Program-made: the position numbers and the translations under genes
NCBI GenBank assembly: GCA_041736705.1
Contig: JBGSTC010000017.1
Location: 97,083-161,082 of the forward strand
Length of the DNA stretch: 64,000 bases
Reading direction: 5' to 3'
Source: GWE2-51-13 sp041736705
Lineage (GTDB): Bacteria; Bacillota_I; Bacilli_A; Erysipelotrichales; Erysipelotrichaceae
The notes under the pieces: generated by a model
What the model was told of the DNA's origin: nothing
The model's input: only the letters and a program-made list of their open reading frames with translations
The model's database searches: none
Shown here: positions 8,187-17,112 of the stretch, piece after piece
How positions within the stretch are numbered: position 1 is the stretch's first letter
Layout of the letters: the number at the start of each line of letters is the position of its first letter

Positions 8187-9479
8187 TTATTGTTCCGCGC
8201 GAAGTTTTCTCTTCAACTTTACGAAAATGGAATAGGATTTCCGCTCGAACTTACGGCGATATACCAGGGTCCTGTCATAGAGGTAAGCTTGCTTCGGTTT
8301 GGGTTTGAAATAGAATTCGCCAAGGTTCTCGACGAAATCCCCGCCGAATTTGCGTTTGAAATCCTGCAGACCGAAATAGGGATCCTTGGGGTCGAGACTT
8401 CCTGAGACTCCGACGAAGTCATAATGACGGATTCCTTTTTCCCTAAACGCCTTGATCGTTTCCACATGGAACGAAATCGTCGCATGGAAACTCGGGAAAT
8501 CCTTGTTGGTGTAGGTATAGACGTTGTAGGAGCGATCCCCCGCAATCAGATAGAATGCCGCACCCAGTACGATCTTATTACCGTTTTTTCGGATCAGCTC
8601 ATCCAAATCTTTTTCTTCCTTATCCAAGTCTTCGATCTGCCGTCTGACTTCCTTCACGAATCCGGCTTTCCTGGGGTTGGCTTCGACTTTCGCGATGCTG
8701 GCGTACAAGGTGGTCCGTTCGCTTTGAAGGTTCTCTTTCGCCACGCTCAAATCGGCGACGCACAGGCGATACACCGCATGTTCTTTCGCAAGGTCGTACA
8801 AACGTTGGAAAAACGAAAGGGACTTGGGTTTGAACTCCAGTTTATCCGACAGTTCCTTCCCATACTTCACAAGGTAATGCAGGTCGTCCCTACCCGCGTC
8901 ATGGACGCTTACGCCCCGGCGTAAATTTTTCTTATAGAGATTCCGCACGTTCATGGCGATCTGTTCGAGCAGTTGATCGAACTCCTTCTCAAGGTCGAGC
9001 ACGTAGGTGAAACGGGAGAACAGATATCCCGAGTATCCATAATTGTATCCGGTATGTTTGAATCCGGCTTTCTCGTAAAAACCGGTAACGAATTCGTTAT
9101 TGAACCCACCCTCGACCACATCGCCTTTGTTGTCGTGTTGCCGGCGCGGGATGTTGGAATCGATCCGGACGAACATCGCGCCGTCCTTCAGCGCTTCATC
9201 GTGGATCATCGTCAACACCTTGTCGGTCAAATCTTGGTCGAACACATCCATCGCCGGTCCGTTGGGGATATACCAGAACGTTCCGAAGATCGTCTTTTTC
9301 TTCAACAGGACAAGCGTCGCTTCGAGTTCCTGTTCTTCCTTAAAACTCCAGTATTCCGCATCGTAACCGTTCGTCGCTTCGAATTCACCCCAAAACGAAA
9401 GTTTCGAATAGTGGATCGAATTTTGTTTCGTGGCGAAGGCATCGAAGATTCGGGAATCGGTCGTACGTTTCAGTTCCAT
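8187..9479 (-). CDS. FemABX-family peptidoglycan bridge aminoacyltransferase
   Basis: 430 residues from the preferred start. FemABX proteins transfer an amino acid from aminoacyl-tRNA to the stem peptide of lipid II, building the interpeptide bridge. The protein shows two GNAT-like halves and a lysine/glutamate-rich coiled-coil arm in the middle (roughly residues 245-300). The second half contains GIRHYDFVGVSG and DPYFGLQDFKRKFGG, which are typical FemABX C-terminal features. The frame is open to 9554, but the ATG at 9479 has AGGA five bases upstream and lies downstream of a good promoter. It is the first gene of the operon with the D-Asp-ligase-like enzyme and racemase. The amino acid transferred is unknown. 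Confidence 0.85.
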   Translation of the reverse strand: MELKRTTDSRIFDAFATKQNSIHYSKLSFWGEFEATNGYDAEYWSFKEEQELEATLVLLKKKTIFGTFWYIPNGPAMDVFDQDLTDKVLTMIHDEALKDGAMFVRIDSNIPRRQHDNKGDVVEGGFNNEFVTGFYEKAGFKHTGYNYGYSGYLFSRFTYVLDLEKEFDQLLEQIAMNVRNLYKKNLRRGVSVHDAGRDDLHYLVKYGKELSDKLEFKPKSLSFFQRLYDLAKEHAVYRLCVADLSVAKENLQSERTTLYASIAKVEANPRKAGFVKEVRRQIEDLDKEEKDLDELIRKNGNKIVLGAAFYLIAGDRSYNVYTYTNKDFPSFHATISFHVETIKAFREKGIRHYDFVGVSGSLDPKDPYFGLQDFKRKFGGDFVENLGEFYFKPKPKQAYLYDRTLVYRRKFERKSYSIFVKLKRKLRAEQ

Positions 9480-9504
9480 GGTTTTCCTCATTCTCAACCT
9501 TACT

Positions 9505-9532
9505 ATTATATCATAGCCTATACTTCCTTGAA
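9505..9532 (-). promoter_or_regulatory. promoter of the femX operon
   Basis: On the minus strand: TTCAAG (9527-9532), a 16-bp spacer and a perfect TATAAT (9505-9510) with an upstream TG extension. It lies about 25 bp before the chosen femX start. Confidence 0.65.
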
Positions 9533-9557
9533 GTAAGGTCTCCATCATAACCAAATA

Positions 9558-9581
9558 AAACCCGTCGCTTATGACGGGTTT
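9558..9581 (-). terminator. terminator of the lipoprotein gene
   Basis: AAACCCGTC/GACGGGTTT stem (9-bp arms) followed on the minus strand by TTTATTT, ten bases after the lipoprotein stop. Confidence 0.8.
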
Positions 9582-9590
9582 GGTTAAGTT

Positions 9591-10586
9591 CTATTGGCCG
9601 GTTTTGGTAAACACACCGTATGAGTTGTCAACGCTAATCACGAACATTTCTGCTTCTCGTTCAGGCCATCCGCAGAATTCATAGTGTATCAGGAAAGACT
9701 CGTTTTCAAGCATTCCGTATTTCACCACAAGATCATAACCCTCAATCCCCTTATCGACAAAGACTGGTTGAAGTGTATACGCCTCATCACCACGGATAAA
9801 ATTGATCGTTAACGAATTTTGCACATCCGTGGTCTTGTCTGATTTTCGAGTATACGCGAGTTCACCTGAGATTTTTATGTTATCGATGACTTCTTTGGGC
9901 TCGTATTGCGTTTCTTGAGGATTATCGACTCCATTTTTCATCCACTCGATCCGATACGTTCCATTTAGTTTCCAACTCGTGACCGCGGTCCATTCCTTCG
10001 TCGTATAAGCCCACCCGTCAAAGAATGAATAGGTTCCTTCGACCTCATGAATGGCGTACTCGCTCAAGTAATCGTCTTCATGAACTTCCTTCAATGTGTA
10101 GTTTAGTTTCCCGATGTCAAGATCATGCGCCGTCGAGACGAGTTCGACATCTGTCGCTGAAAAAGTCGATAGTTCGTCTTTCGGACATTCCGTGTCACAA
10201 AAGAGAAAACCGAAGTACTCGCGATGGTCAACCACATGCATTTTCGATTCAACCAGATCCGGCTCGTAGAACACCTTAACATTTCGAATGGCGATCAGAT
10301 TGGATTTCAAGACCCATTTCCCGTCGATCTTGGAATATTTTAAGGTGACGTCTGCGATTGCTTCACGCTCGGCATTACGAATGATAACACTAACTCTCGC
10401 ATTAAACTGATCTTCTTCCAGGTTCTTCTCTTCAATTTTGTATTCACCGACAAATCCTAACACTGTTTTTATTGTGGTATTCGCCTTAGCGTCGGTTAGC
10501 AAAACTTCATCTTTCACCCCGGTTTGGGCACATGCCCCCAGCATTGCGATGATACTGAAAATTATGGCTAATCTTAAGATTCTCAT
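9591..10586 (-). CDS. lipoprotein of unknown function
   Basis: 331 residues with a clear lipoprotein signal: charged start MRILR, hydrophobic core and the lipobox MLGAC, giving the lipidated cysteine at residue 19. The mature part is polar and beta-rich, with many tyrosine, aspartate and glutamate residues and no family I recognise. Base composition is AT-richer than its neighbours, hinting at an accessory gene. It has its own terminator and is flanked by unrelated genes (femX operon downstream, GNAT gene upstream), so it is probably monocistronic. The ATG is preceded by a run of Gs and TAAACC. Expected location is the outer face of the membrane. Confidence 0.75.
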   Translation of the reverse strand: MRILRLAIIFSIIAMLGACAQTGVKDEVLLTDAKANTTIKTVLGFVGEYKIEEKNLEEDQFNARVSVIIRNAEREAIADVTLKYSKIDGKWVLKSNLIAIRNVKVFYEPDLVESKMHVVDHREYFGFLFCDTECPKDELSTFSATDVELVSTAHDLDIGKLNYTLKEVHEDDYLSEYAIHEVEGTYSFFDGWAYTTKEWTAVTSWKLNGTYRIEWMKNGVDNPQETQYEPKEVIDNIKISGELAYTRKSDKTTDVQNSLTINFIRGDEAYTLQPVFVDKGIEGYDLVVKYGMLENESFLIHYEFCGWPEREAEMFVISVDNSYGVFTKTGQ

Positions 10587-10746
10587 CGGTTTACCCCCCC
10601 TGATTTCGCGATTTTTCTTCGCTTCTTATTTTATGGTATCCTATGTAAAAAAAACACAAGCGCTTTAGAAAGAATTCGAAATCAAGCAGGTTCACTATCT
10701 TTGAACATCACTTAACTTCGATTATTTTTCGCCCGATCGAACAGAA

Positions 10747-11289
10747 CTAGATACTATTCATCCATTCATTCTTCAAGAGTGCAAAAAGGTAAGAATCGTT
10801 CCATTTTGGGGAACCATCCTCGTTACGATGGAAGAAGACGTTCTGAATCATCTTCCCTTCGATCCTGAAACCAAGTTTCTTCAACACATGGACCGAAGCT
10901 TCGTTGAGGATGTTGCATTCCGCGACGATCCGATGGGCTCCTTGGTGTCGGAAGGCATGGTCGATCACGCTTCGGCAGGCTTCCGTACAGTAGCCTTGGT
11001 TGTGATGTTTCGGATGTAGTATATAGCCGAGATGCCAGGTCTCGATTTCGTCGAACCCGTCCTTCTCGAAGTAGAGGTGTCCGACCAAGTGTTTGCTTGC
11101 TTTGGATTCGATGGCCAAAAACACATCGCTCCTGCTTCGCTCTACGGCCATCTCCCTCGCCTGTTCCATCGTGATCGGTTCACCGGGTTCAAAACCATAG
11201 ATTTCAGGTAAACTAAGGTAATCGAAAAGATCTTCAGCGTCTTCTTCTTTAAATTTCCGGATGATCAATCGTTCGCTTTCAATGTTCAT
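10747..11289 (-). CDS. GNAT N-acetyltransferase, RimJ/RimL type
   Basis: 180 residues beginning with ERLIIRKFKEEDAEDLFDYL, the usual opening of RimJ/RimL-like acetyltransferases. The core GYILHPKHHNQGYCTEA contains the acetyl-CoA loop in degenerate R/Q-x-x-G form (HNQGYC). RIVAECNILNEASVHVL and LKKLGFRIEG form the conserved C-terminal strand and helix. Relatives acetylate N-termini of ribosomal proteins or other amines; the substrate here is unknown. It diverges from buk. A candidate TAAAGT -10 lies about 25 bp upstream on the minus strand. Confidence 0.85.
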   Translation of the reverse strand: MNIESERLIIRKFKEEDAEDLFDYLSLPEIYGFEPGEPITMEQAREMAVERSRSDVFLAIESKASKHLVGHLYFEKDGFDEIETWHLGYILHPKHHNQGYCTEACRSVIDHAFRHQGAHRIVAECNILNEASVHVLKKLGFRIEGKMIQNVFFHRNEDGSPKWNDSYLFALLKNEWMNSI

Positions 11290-11439
11290 GGTTTCACCTT
11301 CATTGTCGTTTCCACTTTAGCACACCCTTCTATGCATTTCCACCCTGAATCCATCCACGCTTTTCATCCTCGGGTGCAAGTCGGACATATGAATGGGGCA
11401 TGGGCTATGGTAAAATGGAATCAAACATGGAGAAACACA

Positions 11440-12504
11440 ATGGCGAAACTTTTCGTACTTAATTTGGGATCGACTTCTTCGAAAGTCGCGGTTTTCGAGG
11501 ATGAAACGATGGTTCAATCGACCACGCTTCGTCACAGCACGGAAGAGCTGAAACCGTTTCGGGATGTGCTGTCCCAGCAGGAATTCCGTAAGGCGTGCGT
11601 CGAGGAGTGGATGAAGAAGATCGGTTGGGAATTCGAAGAACTGGATTTAATGGTGGTTCGCGGTGCCTTGATGAAACCGATCGAGGGTGGAATCTACGAA
11701 GTCACGGATGCGGTCGTACGGGATGCGAAAGACGAAAGTTTCGGATCGCACATCTCAACCGTCGGCTTGTTGATCGGCCACAGGATCGCCGTTGAACATG
11801 GTTTACCCGTCATTTTCCTGGATGCCCCGGTCACCGATGAATTGTGCGACGCCGCACGATATTCGGGATTGAAATGCTATGATCGGCGCAGCGTGTTCCA
11901 TGCCTTGAATTCGAAACAGATCGCCCGTCAGGCTGCGGCTTTTCTTGGGAAGCCGGTCGATGAAGTCCGCTTCATCGTCGCCCATCTTGGCGGAGGTATT
12001 TCCGTGAGCGCCCATGATTGCGGTAGGGTCATCGATGTCAATAATGCCTTGGATGGCGAAGGTCCGTTCTCCCCTGAACGGGTCGGTGCGATTCCGGCGA
12101 TGGAAGTCTTGAAGTTGATGGAAGCCTATGATGACAACCGGGCCATGGTGAAGAAACTCTTGGTCGGGTTGGGAGGGTTGAACTCCTATCTCGGTCATGG
12201 CAACGTGGCGCAGGCGATGGAAGATGCGAAAACGAATCCCGAAGTGAAAGCGGTCATGGAAGCGATGGCGTATCAGATCGCCAAGGAAATCGGTGCGATG
12301 GCTTGCGTGTTGAAGGGGAAGGTCGACGCCGTCTGCTTTACCGGCGGGATCGCCTACAATCAGGAATTCCTGGGGTACATCCGTAAATACACGGATTGGA
12401 TCGCCCCCGTCCATATCTTCCCGGGTGAAGACGAGTTGAAAGCGATGGCGCTTGGCGGTTTGCGTTATCTGCGCGGTGAAGAAACGCCGAAAGTATATCG
12501 ATAA
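11440..12504 (+). CDS. buk: butyrate kinase
   Basis: Makes butyrate and ATP from butyryl phosphate, the energy-yielding last step of butyrate fermentation. It can also act on branched-chain acyl phosphates. An ASKHA-fold acyl kinase of 354 residues that opens with VLNLGSTSSKVAVF. It continues with the AHLGGGISVSAH phosphate-binding motif, DGEGPFSPERVG, and the late FTGGIAYN segment specific to Buk rather than acetate kinase. The frame is open upstream to 11332. The ATG at 11440 is selected by homologous N-terminus and a GGAG site. A TAAAAT -10 with a TG extension lies at 11411-11416. It is followed 27 bp later by ptb, in an order opposite to the usual clostridial ptb-buk. Confidence 0.93.
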   Translation: MAKLFVLNLGSTSSKVAVFEDETMVQSTTLRHSTEELKPFRDVLSQQEFRKACVEEWMKKIGWEFEELDLMVVRGALMKPIEGGIYEVTDAVVRDAKDESFGSHISTVGLLIGHRIAVEHGLPVIFLDAPVTDELCDAARYSGLKCYDRRSVFHALNSKQIARQAAAFLGKPVDEVRFIVAHLGGGISVSAHDCGRVIDVNNALDGEGPFSPERVGAIPAMEVLKLMEAYDDNRAMVKKLLVGLGGLNSYLGHGNVAQAMEDAKTNPEVKAVMEAMAYQIAKEIGAMACVLKGKVDAVCFTGGIAYNQEFLGYIRKYTDWIAPVHIFPGEDELKAMALGGLRYLRGEETPKVYR

Positions 12505-12531
12505 CCGAACTAACGGTTCAAAGGAGGAACT

Positions 12532-13434
12532 ATGGATCTGTTCGATGGGATTACCCGAAGGATTTCGAAAACGAAGAAATATGTGTTGGCGGTCGCGGTC
12601 GCCCAGGATTACGATGTCTTGTCCGCGGTCGTGCGTGCCGTGAAGATGAATCTTGTGGAAGCGATTTTGGTCGGGGATGAAAACAAAATCCTCGATATCG
12701 CGCAGATGCATGGATTCAACTTGGATCAAATGAAGATCGTCCATGAACCGGATTCGACGATCGCCTGCGAAACCGCGGTGAAGTTGGTTTCGTCCGGGGA
12801 AGCCAATCTCTTGATGAAGGGCTTGGTCGATACGAGTGTATTACTGAAAGCGGTGTTGAATCGGGAATGGGGTCTGCGTACGGATCGTGTCTTGTCCCAT
12901 GTGACGGTCGCGAGCATTCCGGACTATGACCGTTACTTCTTCATCACGGATGCGGCGATGAACATCGCCCCGGATGTCGAGGCGAAGAAACAAATCATCC
13001 TGAACTGTCTTCCGGTTGCCAAGGCTTTGGGTGTCGACGTCCCGAAAGTCGCCGTCGTTTGCGCCGTGGAGAAAGTGAACCCCAAGATGCAGGCGACCCT
13101 CGATGCCCAGGCGCTCAGCGACATGCAGGACCGCGGGGAGATCACGGGATGTTTCGTGGACGGACCCTTCGCTTTCGATAATGCGATCAGCGAACTGGCC
13201 GCCCATCATAAAGGCATCCATAACCCCAATGCAGGCAAAGCGGACATCCTGTTGATGCCTGCGATCGAAGCGGGAAACATCCTGTATAAGGCGATCACCT
13301 ACTTCGCCAAAGGTTCGGTCGCCTGTATGATCGCCGGTGCGAAAGCCCCGATCGTATTGACGTCACGGGCGGATTCGGACGATGCGAAGCTGAATTCCAT
13401 CGCATTGTGCGTCTTGATGGCTGATCGACAGTAA
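12532..13434 (+). CDS. ptb: phosphate butyryltransferase
   Basis: Converts butyryl-CoA plus phosphate to butyryl phosphate, the substrate of the kinase encoded just upstream. 300 residues of the phosphate acetyl/butyryltransferase fold. Visible blocks include LLMKGLVDTSVLLKAVL, RVLSHVTV, FFITDAAMNIAPD, the DGPFAFDNAIS active-site region and the NILYKAITYFA block. The ATG has a consensus AAAGGAGG ribosome-binding site. It is cotranscribed with buk and ends at a strong terminator. 2-methyl-branched acyl-CoAs are alternative substrates in some Firmicutes. Confidence 0.93.
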   Translation: MDLFDGITRRISKTKKYVLAVAVAQDYDVLSAVVRAVKMNLVEAILVGDENKILDIAQMHGFNLDQMKIVHEPDSTIACETAVKLVSSGEANLLMKGLVDTSVLLKAVLNREWGLRTDRVLSHVTVASIPDYDRYFFITDAAMNIAPDVEAKKQIILNCLPVAKALGVDVPKVAVVCAVEKVNPKMQATLDAQALSDMQDRGEITGCFVDGPFAFDNAISELAAHHKGIHNPNAGKADILLMPAIEAGNILYKAITYFAKGSVACMIAGAKAPIVLTSRADSDDAKLNSIALCVLMADRQ

Positions 13435-13466
13435 TCTAATAGATAAATTCATTGAAATAGTAAAAT

Positions 13467-13494
13467 AAAGAGAAGCCGGATTTGGCTTCTCTTT
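13467..13494. terminator. bidirectional terminator between ptb and asd
   Basis: An 11-bp stem (13467-13477 with 13484-13494) with T-rich flanks on both strands. It can end both the buk-ptb transcript and the convergent hom-lysC-asd transcript. Confidence 0.85.
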
Positions 13495-13500
13495 TGTATT

Positions 13501-14496
13501 TTACGATGGATTAATGAAGAGTTCGGCGATCTGGATCGCGTTGGTTGCCGCCCCTTTACGGATTTGGTCGCCGCAACACCAGAAACTGACGCTATGGTGA
13601 GGATCGTTGAGATCCTTACGCAATCGACCGACCATCACCAGGTCCTGGTCGCTGGTATCCAACGGCGTCGGATAGGTACGACCTTCAGGTAATCTTCCGA
13701 TGCCTTTGGCGGTCGACCAATCTTGTTGGATGATGTCGAGATCGGGGATTCCCGAAGTCTTCACCGTCAACGCGATCGAATGCGAACGCAGGACCGGTAC
13801 ACGGACGCAGGTACAGTTCACGCTGAGTTCATGGGCATGCAGGATCTTGCGTCCTTCGTTGCGCATCTTCATTTCTTCCGTGGTATATCCGTTCTCTTCT
13901 TCGCTGCCGATCTTGGGGATGACGTTATAGGCGATGGGGAAGGGGAAGACCTTCGCTTCGCTTACTTCGCCGGAAACCGACGCCTCGATCTGATGGACAA
14001 GTTCCGCCATCCCTTCCTGCCCCGCCCCCGAGACGGCTTGGTAGGTGCACGCGACGACACTCTCGATGTTGTAGCGACGATGGATCGGATTCAGTGCGAC
14101 CATCGCGATGATCGTCGAACAATTCGGGTTGGCGATGATCCCGTGGTGTTTATAGGCATCCTCGGGGTTGATTTCAGGTACGACCAAGGGGACGTTTGAA
14201 ATCATCCTGAACGCCGATGAATTGTCGATGAAGGTCGCCCCCGCATCCACGATGAACGGAGCGAAGTTCTTCGCCATCGCATTGGAGACCGCCCCGAAGA
14301 CGACATCCATCCCCTCGAACGAGGTTTCCTTGGCTTCTTCGACCTGGATTTCTTTTCCGTGAAACGGGATCTTCACGCCGACGCTGCGTGCGCTGGCCAG
14401 CAGACGCAAGCTGGTGACGGGAAAATCCCTTTCTTCCAAAACCTTGATCATTTCCCGGCCGACCATCCCGGTCGCCCCTAGAATCGCGATGTTCAT
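13501..14496 (-). CDS. asd: aspartate-semialdehyde dehydrogenase
   Basis: Reduces aspartyl phosphate to aspartate semialdehyde with NADPH, at the branch point to lysine, diaminopimelate, threonine and methionine. 331 residues. The N-terminal dinucleotide motif GATGMVG is at residues 7-13 and the catalytic cysteine 126 sits in NPNCSTI. YQAVSGAGQEGM and the late R-x-P-V-x-R-S-H segment are also family features. It is the last gene of hom-lysC-asd, eight bases after the lysC stop. Confidence 0.95.
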   Translation of the reverse strand: MNIAILGATGMVGREMIKVLEERDFPVTSLRLLASARSVGVKIPFHGKEIQVEEAKETSFEGMDVVFGAVSNAMAKNFAPFIVDAGATFIDNSSAFRMISNVPLVVPEINPEDAYKHHGIIANPNCSTIIAMVALNPIHRRYNIESVVACTYQAVSGAGQEGMAELVHQIEASVSGEVSEAKVFPFPIAYNVIPKIGSEEENGYTTEEMKMRNEGRKILHAHELSVNCTCVRVPVLRSHSIALTVKTSGIPDLDIIQQDWSTAKGIGRLPEGRTYPTPLDTSDQDLVMVGRLRKDLNDPHHSVSFWCCGDQIRKGAATNAIQIAELFINPS

Positions 14497-14504
14497 TGTT
14501 TCTC

Positions 14505-15824
14505 CTATCCCATGAAACTGTCATAGATGACTTTGACGGTATCGATGTAGTCTTTGCTTTCGACCCCGACGATGATACTGATCTCGTTGGTGCCCTGCGT
14601 GATGATGCGGATGTTGATGCCATGGTTCCCCAAGGCACTGAAAAGCTTCCCGGAAATCCCCGGGCGATAGCGCATGCGACGTCCGACGCAGGCGATCATC
14701 GCGATGTTCTCTTCGATCTCCAAGGTGTCCGGTTTACATTCGCTTTGGATCTTCCCGACGACATCATAGAGACGGTCGCGGATCTGCGCCGACGAAACAG
14801 TTAGTAAGAAACTATCGAGTCCCAAGGTGATGTGTTCGATCTGCACGTGGAAGTTGTCGAAGATTTCCAAGGTCTTGCGTACGATCGACGTATCCGCTAG
14901 GATCTGTTCTTTATAGATGGTGAGAACATAGAATCCGGTCCGCCCCGCGATCCCGGTGACGAAGCGATCTTCTTGATCTTCCTCGAGCTCGAATTTCTCA
15001 TCGATCAAGGTACCGGGATGATCCGGTTCGTTGGTGTTGAGGATCTGCAAGGGGATGTGTTTCAGTTTGATAGGCATGACGGATTCTTCATGCAACACGG
15101 AAGCGCCGAGGAAGGAAAGTTCACGGAGTTCCGCATAGGTCATGCGTTGAATCGCTTTGGGGTCTTTCACGATCTTCGGATCGGCCATCAAGATCCCCGA
15201 TACATCCGTCCAGTTCTCGTAGAGCTGTGCATCCAGCGCCGCCGCGGCCAATGCCCCGGTGATATCCGATCCGCCGCGACTCATGATTTTGATTTTATGG
15301 TTGGGCAGACTGCCGTAGAATCCCGGGATGACCATTTTCTGGTGGACGGTATAAGCGTCTTGAAGGGCTTGGTAGGTTTTCGCGGTATCCAACTGACCGT
15401 CATAACCGAAGAAGATGACACTCGACGCATCCACGAACGCATACCCGAGATAGGCCGCCATGAGTTTCGCATTGAGGTATTCACCGCGGGAAACCAATTC
15501 GTCGATCGAGATGTCTTTCGACAATGACCCGAAAATCCGCGACAAATCCTCCTCGATCGCATAATCGACACGCAATTGATCACGGATTAGAGTCAGTCTT
15601 TCCACGATGATTCGCACGATGTCCTCCTGCGAGAACCCGTATTGAAGATGGGCATGGATCAGATAAAGCAGATCCGTCATCTTGTGGTCACCCGGATAAC
15701 GTTTCCCCGCGGCGGAAACCACGACGACTTTACGGAGAGGGTCGGCAAGGACGATGTCTTTCACTTTGGCGAACTGCGTCGCATCGGCGAGGGAAGATCC
15801 CCCGAATTTGACAACTTTCAGCAT
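14505..15824 (-). CDS. aspartate kinase (YclM/aspartokinase III type)
   Basis: Phosphorylates aspartate at the start of the pathway. 439 residues: amino-acid kinase domain with KFGGSS at the N-terminus, VVVSAAGKRY and RGGSDITG, followed by two C-terminal ACT domains (from about residue 300) that bind the feedback amino acid. The KRYPGDHKMTDLL stretch and overall length match the monofunctional YclM-like branch rather than the alpha/beta LysC type. Its ATG overlaps the hom stop codon (ATGCTGA at 15818-15824), and asd follows immediately. Threonine and/or lysine inhibition is expected from family knowledge but not decided by sequence. Confidence 0.92.
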   Translation of the reverse strand: MLKVVKFGGSSLADATQFAKVKDIVLADPLRKVVVVSAAGKRYPGDHKMTDLLYLIHAHLQYGFSQEDIVRIIVERLTLIRDQLRVDYAIEEDLSRIFGSLSKDISIDELVSRGEYLNAKLMAAYLGYAFVDASSVIFFGYDGQLDTAKTYQALQDAYTVHQKMVIPGFYGSLPNHKIKIMSRGGSDITGALAAAALDAQLYENWTDVSGILMADPKIVKDPKAIQRMTYAELRELSFLGASVLHEESVMPIKLKHIPLQILNTNEPDHPGTLIDEKFELEEDQEDRFVTGIAGRTGFYVLTIYKEQILADTSIVRKTLEIFDNFHVQIEHITLGLDSFLLTVSSAQIRDRLYDVVGKIQSECKPDTLEIEENIAMIACVGRRMRYRPGISGKLFSALGNHGINIRIITQGTNEISIIVGVESKDYIDTVKVIYDSFMG

Positions 15825-17008
15825 GTTTCTGCCTCCTCTTTGATGGCGATGGCGAATACTTTCGGGTCGATGGACTGAAGTTGTTTCAGGATCCTGTAGA
15901 GTTCATCGACCTTCAGCAATGCGGTGATGCACCGCATGCCCAATGGAATCGGGGTCGATTGGATGATATATTCAGGATTGAAACGGCGATACGCTTCCAG
16001 GCTCATACGTAGGTAATAGCGCATCGTGATGTCGGTCGGATCACCGCTCACTTCCTTAACTTCATCCCCAAAGAACGAAAAGATTCCGTCTTGAATCAAG
16101 CTTAGGTCACGTAGGATGTTGGCGGCGGTCACGGATCCGCCCGCTCCCTGTCCGATCAAGGTTTGCGTCCGACTTCGCTCCCCGGTATAGGAAAAGTAGT
16201 TGTTGTTTTCGACGACCAACGCAGCGATCTCGCTATTTTCGATCGCGGTCGGTTGGATATACGCGGAATACTTTCCGTTATGTTTTGAGACATTGACAAG
16301 ATATCGGACGACCCTCTCCCGGGAAGCGAAGTAATCGATGTCTTCCTTCGCAATCTGTTCCAGTGACAAGCTCGCGATGCTTCGGGGGTCGATCCACACT
16401 CCCATCCCGACGCGCGCTGCGACGCGTACTTTATAAAGTAAATCGGCGCCTTGAAGATCCCCGCTGGGATCGGCTTCCGCATATCCCGCGTCCTGCGCAT
16501 TCTTCAGCGCGTCCGAAAACGACATGTTCTTTCGTGTCATCGCGTCCAGGATGAAATTCGTGGTTCCGTTGAGAATCCCTTCGAATCGTTCAATCTTTTC
16601 GACTTTCCGTATCCTCGCCAAGGTCGACAGGATGGGCAACCCGCCCCCGACCGCCGCGCTGAATAAGAACGCAACTTTATTTTCTTTCGCCAAACGATCG
16701 AGTTCTTCCCCGTGTTCGCTCACGAGGTTCTTATTCGGAGTGACCACATGTTTCTTCGCCAAGATCGCCGCTTTCACATACTCAAACGAAGGGTGGATCC
16801 CACCCATCGCTTCGACGACGACCTTGATTTTTTTGTCTTTCAGAATCGCTTGGAAATCATGGGTGTAGAGCTGGGAAGGAAGATCCCGGTTTTCGCGCAG
16901 AAGTACCTTGGCGACATGGAACGTCGTCTGTTTTTGCGATTGGAGTAAGGCAATATGGGCGATCACCCCTTGCGCAACCGTACCGTTCCCCAGCAATGCG
17001 ATTTCCAT
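15818..17008 (-). CDS. hom: homoserine dehydrogenase
   Basis: Reduces aspartate semialdehyde to homoserine. 396 residues. NAD(P)-binding GNGTVAQG is at 7-14. The catalytic-domain run LNGTTNFILDAM continues into AQDAGYAEADPSGD, containing the conserved acidic and lysine-adjacent residues, and YLRMSLEAY near the C-terminus. No clear full-length ACT domain follows; the C-terminal about 60 residues are short for one. It leads the hom-lysC-asd operon and diverges from thrC over a 104-bp shared promoter region. Confidence 0.93.
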   Translation of the reverse strand: MEIALLGNGTVAQGVIAHIALLQSQKQTTFHVAKVLLRENRDLPSQLYTHDFQAILKDKKIKVVVEAMGGIHPSFEYVKAAILAKKHVVTPNKNLVSEHGEELDRLAKENKVAFLFSAAVGGGLPILSTLARIRKVEKIERFEGILNGTTNFILDAMTRKNMSFSDALKNAQDAGYAEADPSGDLQGADLLYKVRVAARVGMGVWIDPRSIASLSLEQIAKEDIDYFASRERVVRYLVNVSKHNGKYSAYIQPTAIENSEIAALVVENNNYFSYTGERSRTQTLIGQGAGGSVTAANILRDLSLIQDGIFSFFGDEVKEVSGDPTDITMRYYLRMSLEAYRRFNPEYIIQSTPIPLGMRCITALLKVDELYRILKQLQSIDPKVFAIAIKEEAETC

Positions 17009-17044
17009 CGCGACCCCTTCTTTCCGTCACAATCATGAAAAGAC

Positions 17045-17073
17045 TTGCAACCTAATTTGAAACATTCTATCAT
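17045..17073 (+). promoter_or_regulatory. thrC-thrB promoter
   Basis: TTGCAA (17045-17050), a 17-bp spacer and TATCAT (17068-17073). Its -10 overlaps the -10 of the divergent hom promoter. Confidence 0.65.
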
Positions 17074-17092
17074 AGGAAGTATCCAAATACAA
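17064..17092 (-). promoter_or_regulatory. hom-lysC-asd promoter
   Basis: On the minus strand: TTGTAT (17087-17092), a 17-bp spacer and TAGAAT (17064-17069). The two divergent promoters interleave, so one bound regulator or polymerase would affect both threonine operons. Confidence 0.6.
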
Positions 17093-17112
17093 GAAGCGGA
17101 GGGAAGACGGCC

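Noticed and set aside
10587..10746. Promoter for the lipoprotein gene
   Set aside because: TTGTGT with CATAAA at an 18-bp distance is too weak to list. The stretch otherwise holds nothing I can support.
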